Origin: a candidate division TA06 bacterium SM23_40
Lineage (GTDB): Bacteria > LJUI01 > SM1-40
NCBI GenBank assembly: GCA_001303705.1
Contig: LJUI01000177.1
Span: forward strand, 1 to 7,326
Direction: 5' to 3'
Length of the DNA: 7,326 nucleotides
Made by a program: the position numbers and the translations under genes. Shown here in pieces: positions 6,000 through 7,326 of the stretch (positions are counted from its first letter, which is position 1; every line of letters starts with the position of its first letter). Below the pieces are notes generated by a model, which was not told where the DNA came from, did no database searches, and was given only the letters and a program-made list of their open reading frames with translations.

Positions 6000-6704
6000 A
6001 TGCCGAAGACATATCAACAGATAACCGATCGAGTCTACACTCTGGTCGAATCCCTGCCTCGCTACAATCACGAAACACCCGCGAGTCACTTCCCCACCAA
6101 CGGCGTCTACCTCTTCTTCGAACGTGGCGAGGTTGTGCAGAGACGCGGCAAGATCCTCCACCGCATCGTCAGGGTGGGCACTCACAAGAAGGACGGCAAG
6201 CTCAGAGACCGGATCCATCAACATTTCGGTACTGCCCGCCCTCTCGGAGGGAACAAGAACGCGAGCGTCTTCCGTAAGCACCTGGGCGGCGCGCTCTTGG
6301 CGAAGTTGAATCCGGAAGATCCCCGCCTGGACCGCTGGCTGACGCACATGTCCCCTACGTTCCCCGAAGTCGAAAAGATGGTGAGCCTTCAGCTGCGGTT
6401 CAACTTTGCCTTCACCTGCATCCGGGTCAACAGGACGAAGGAACGCCTCGCCCTGGAACGCAGCCTCATTGCTCTCCTCGCGCAGCACCCGTTGGGCGAG
6501 CCGTCGACACGGTGGCTCGGCAGATATGCCACGATCGACGCGATCCGAGGCAGCGGTCTCTGGAACACGCAGCATCTGAGCGCTGCTCCTCTCAGCGCTG
6601 AAGAGCTCACGCGCCTCGAACAGTTGATCAAAGCCTCCCGTGCGAAAAGACGGAGTACTCGTCCGAAGAGGCGAAGCACTCGTGCAAAGGGAAGGCGCAA
6701 GTGA
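6000..6704 (+). CDS. GIY-YIG-like nuclease with basic C-terminal tail
   Basis: A 234-aa, probably cytoplasmic protein. A GIY-YIG fold is indicated by G35-V-Y37 (GIY position), R58-V-G60 (YIG position), LRDRIHQHF with R69 or R71 as the catalytic-arginine candidate, and ALERSLIALL with E153 as the metal-binding Glu candidate. The spacing between GVY and RVG is longer than in minimal domains and the Tyr of YIG is replaced by Arg, as in divergent family members. Such enzymes cut one DNA strand in repair, restriction or mobile elements. Residues 211-234 are a Lys/Arg-rich tail with a 7-residue repeat (KRRSTRP, KRRSTRA), likely to bind nucleic acid. AGGAGG at 5985-5990 stands 9 nt before ATG. The stop overlaps the next gene's GTG by 4 nt (GTGA), indicating coupled translation. 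Family call is fairly sure; substrate unknown. Confidence 0.78.
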   Translation: MPKTYQQITDRVYTLVESLPRYNHETPASHFPTNGVYLFFERGEVVQRRGKILHRIVRVGTHKKDGKLRDRIHQHFGTARPLGGNKNASVFRKHLGGALLAKLNPEDPRLDRWLTHMSPTFPEVEKMVSLQLRFNFAFTCIRVNRTKERLALERSLIALLAQHPLGEPSTRWLGRYATIDAIRGSGLWNTQHLSAAPLSAEELTRLEQLIKASRAKRRSTRPKRRSTRAKGRRK

Positions 6705-7249
6705 AAGGCTTCCTGGTCATCATCCCGTGCCGCCAAGCCAAGATCTGGGACAGAGATCCGAAGCGGGGACCGATGCCTGCGTGCGACGCATACACGGGAG
6801 CACCGTTCAAGGTCAACAGAGCATATGCTGAGCGCTTCGGTGAGCGGTGGATCATCCTGAGCGCTAAGTACGGGTTCATCTCTCCGCTGTTCCAGATACC
6901 CGGTCCGTACAACATCACCTTCAAGAGCAAGTCGACGGATCCGGTCTCGCTTTCGACATTGAAACAGCAGATCGCCATCCAGGGCCTGGACCACTTTCCG
7001 ATAGTGATCGGACTCGGAGGCAAAGAATATTGCTGCACGATCAAACAAGCGTTCGCGCCGCTCTCTGGGGAGCTCCGCTTCCCCTTCGCTGGATTACCCA
7101 TCGGCAAGTCCATGCAGGCAATACGGTGCGCTATCGACGACGGGAATCCGTTTCCCGAAGTGGGCCTTGGCGACGTTGAACCGCCGCATCAGCTCTGTGA
7201 TACTTCGGAGCGGTTCGATGATAGGATCGAGTTAGAAGGCATACCATGA
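6701..7249 (+). CDS. DUF6884-like protein
   Basis: A 182-aa cytoplasmic protein of unknown biochemical role. It shows the hallmarks I associate with DUF6884: an N-terminal strand ending in Cys10 with Lys14 (PCRQAK), then P26-A-x-D29-A-Y-T-G-x-P-F36, then W50-IILSAKYG58-F, then PYNITF (69-74), and a late FPFAGLPIGKSMQAI segment (127-141). The conserved Cys, Lys, Asp and SAKYG residues look like an active or nucleotide-binding site, but this is inference. Start is GTG 6701, overlapping the upstream stop, with AAGGGAAGG just before it; the next ATG would cut off the conserved Cys10 region. Coupling to the GIY-YIG protein suggests one process or complex. A role in nucleic-acid modification or defence is possible but not shown. 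Confidence 0.75.
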   Translation: MKGFLVIIPCRQAKIWDRDPKRGPMPACDAYTGAPFKVNRAYAERFGERWIILSAKYGFISPLFQIPGPYNITFKSKSTDPVSLSTLKQQIAIQGLDHFPIVIGLGGKEYCCTIKQAFAPLSGELRFPFAGLPIGKSMQAIRCAIDDGNPFPEVGLGDVEPPHQLCDTSERFDDRIELEGIP

Positions 7250-7260
7250 GGAGGGAGCAG

Positions 7261-7326
7261 ATGAAGAGCATACTCGTTTCTCTCGGCATTGTCACGCTCT
7301 GCGTGACCGTCATTATCATGGGAGGA
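7261..7326 (+). CDS. Start of an exported or membrane protein (partial)
   Basis: The frame begins MKSILVSLGIVTLCVTVIIM and stays open to the window end (22 residues visible). One Lys followed by a long hydrophobic stretch indicates a signal peptide or membrane anchor. GAGGAGGGAG at 7248-7257 is a strong ribosome binding site for ATG 7261. An in-frame ATG at 7246 overlaps the stop of the previous gene but would place Arg-Arg-Glu-Gln before the hydrophobic segment and lose this site. It lies 11 nt after the DUF6884-like gene, so it is probably in the same transcript. The function cannot be judged. Confidence 0.65.
   Translation, partial: MKSILVSLGIVTLCVTVIIMGG

Noticed and set aside
6389-7113. 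Long - strand frames opposite the GIY-YIG and DUF6884-like genes
   Set aside because: Both + strand genes have family motifs, ribosome binding sites and a coupled overlap; the antisense frames have none.

Overview
The window looks like bacterial chromosome of moderately high GC. Envelope genes resemble those of Gram-negative lineages with an outer membrane. The long secreted beta-helix protein with GGG[IV]xC coils recalls poorly cultivated FCB-type phyla (Eisenbacteria, Krumholzibacteriota, Latescibacterota). This placement is inference from protein style only; no marker gene is present.

Left third (65-2772, + strand): a tight two-gene murein operon. The first gene encodes an LdtD/YcbB-type L,D-transpeptidase with signal peptide, scaffold, peptidoglycan-binding and YkuD catalytic domains. 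It is followed 11 nt later by a MepK/YcbK-like M15 peptidase. One enzyme would make 3-3 cross-links and the other would cut cross-links, the same pairing as ycbB-ycbK in E. coli. The M15 protein carries a 12-residue EF-hand/dockerin-like loop inside its zinc domain.

Middle (2773-5541): a gene-poor stretch of about 530 bp with a possible solo insertion-sequence end, followed by three reading frames on the - strand. These are a 67-aa protein of unknown function with a strong ribosome binding site and a recognisable promoter, and a secreted right-handed beta-helix protein split into two overlapping frames. The break lies in or next to a run of seven G (sense strand) at 4625-4631. One added base would restore a single 602-aa protein. 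This is an assembly error, a mutation or a slippage-controlled gene; the sequence alone cannot decide.

Right third (5859-7326, + strand): a near-consensus sigma-70 promoter, a roughly 100-nt leader with a strong two-stem hairpin, then two translationally coupled genes. The first is a GIY-YIG-like nuclease with a Lys/Arg-rich tail and the second a DUF6884-like protein. The start of a third gene with a membrane or signal segment follows 11 nt later and runs off the window. The nuclease/DUF6884 pair is the best candidate here for an undescribed nucleic-acid-directed module, possibly defensive, but no function can be shown from sequence alone.
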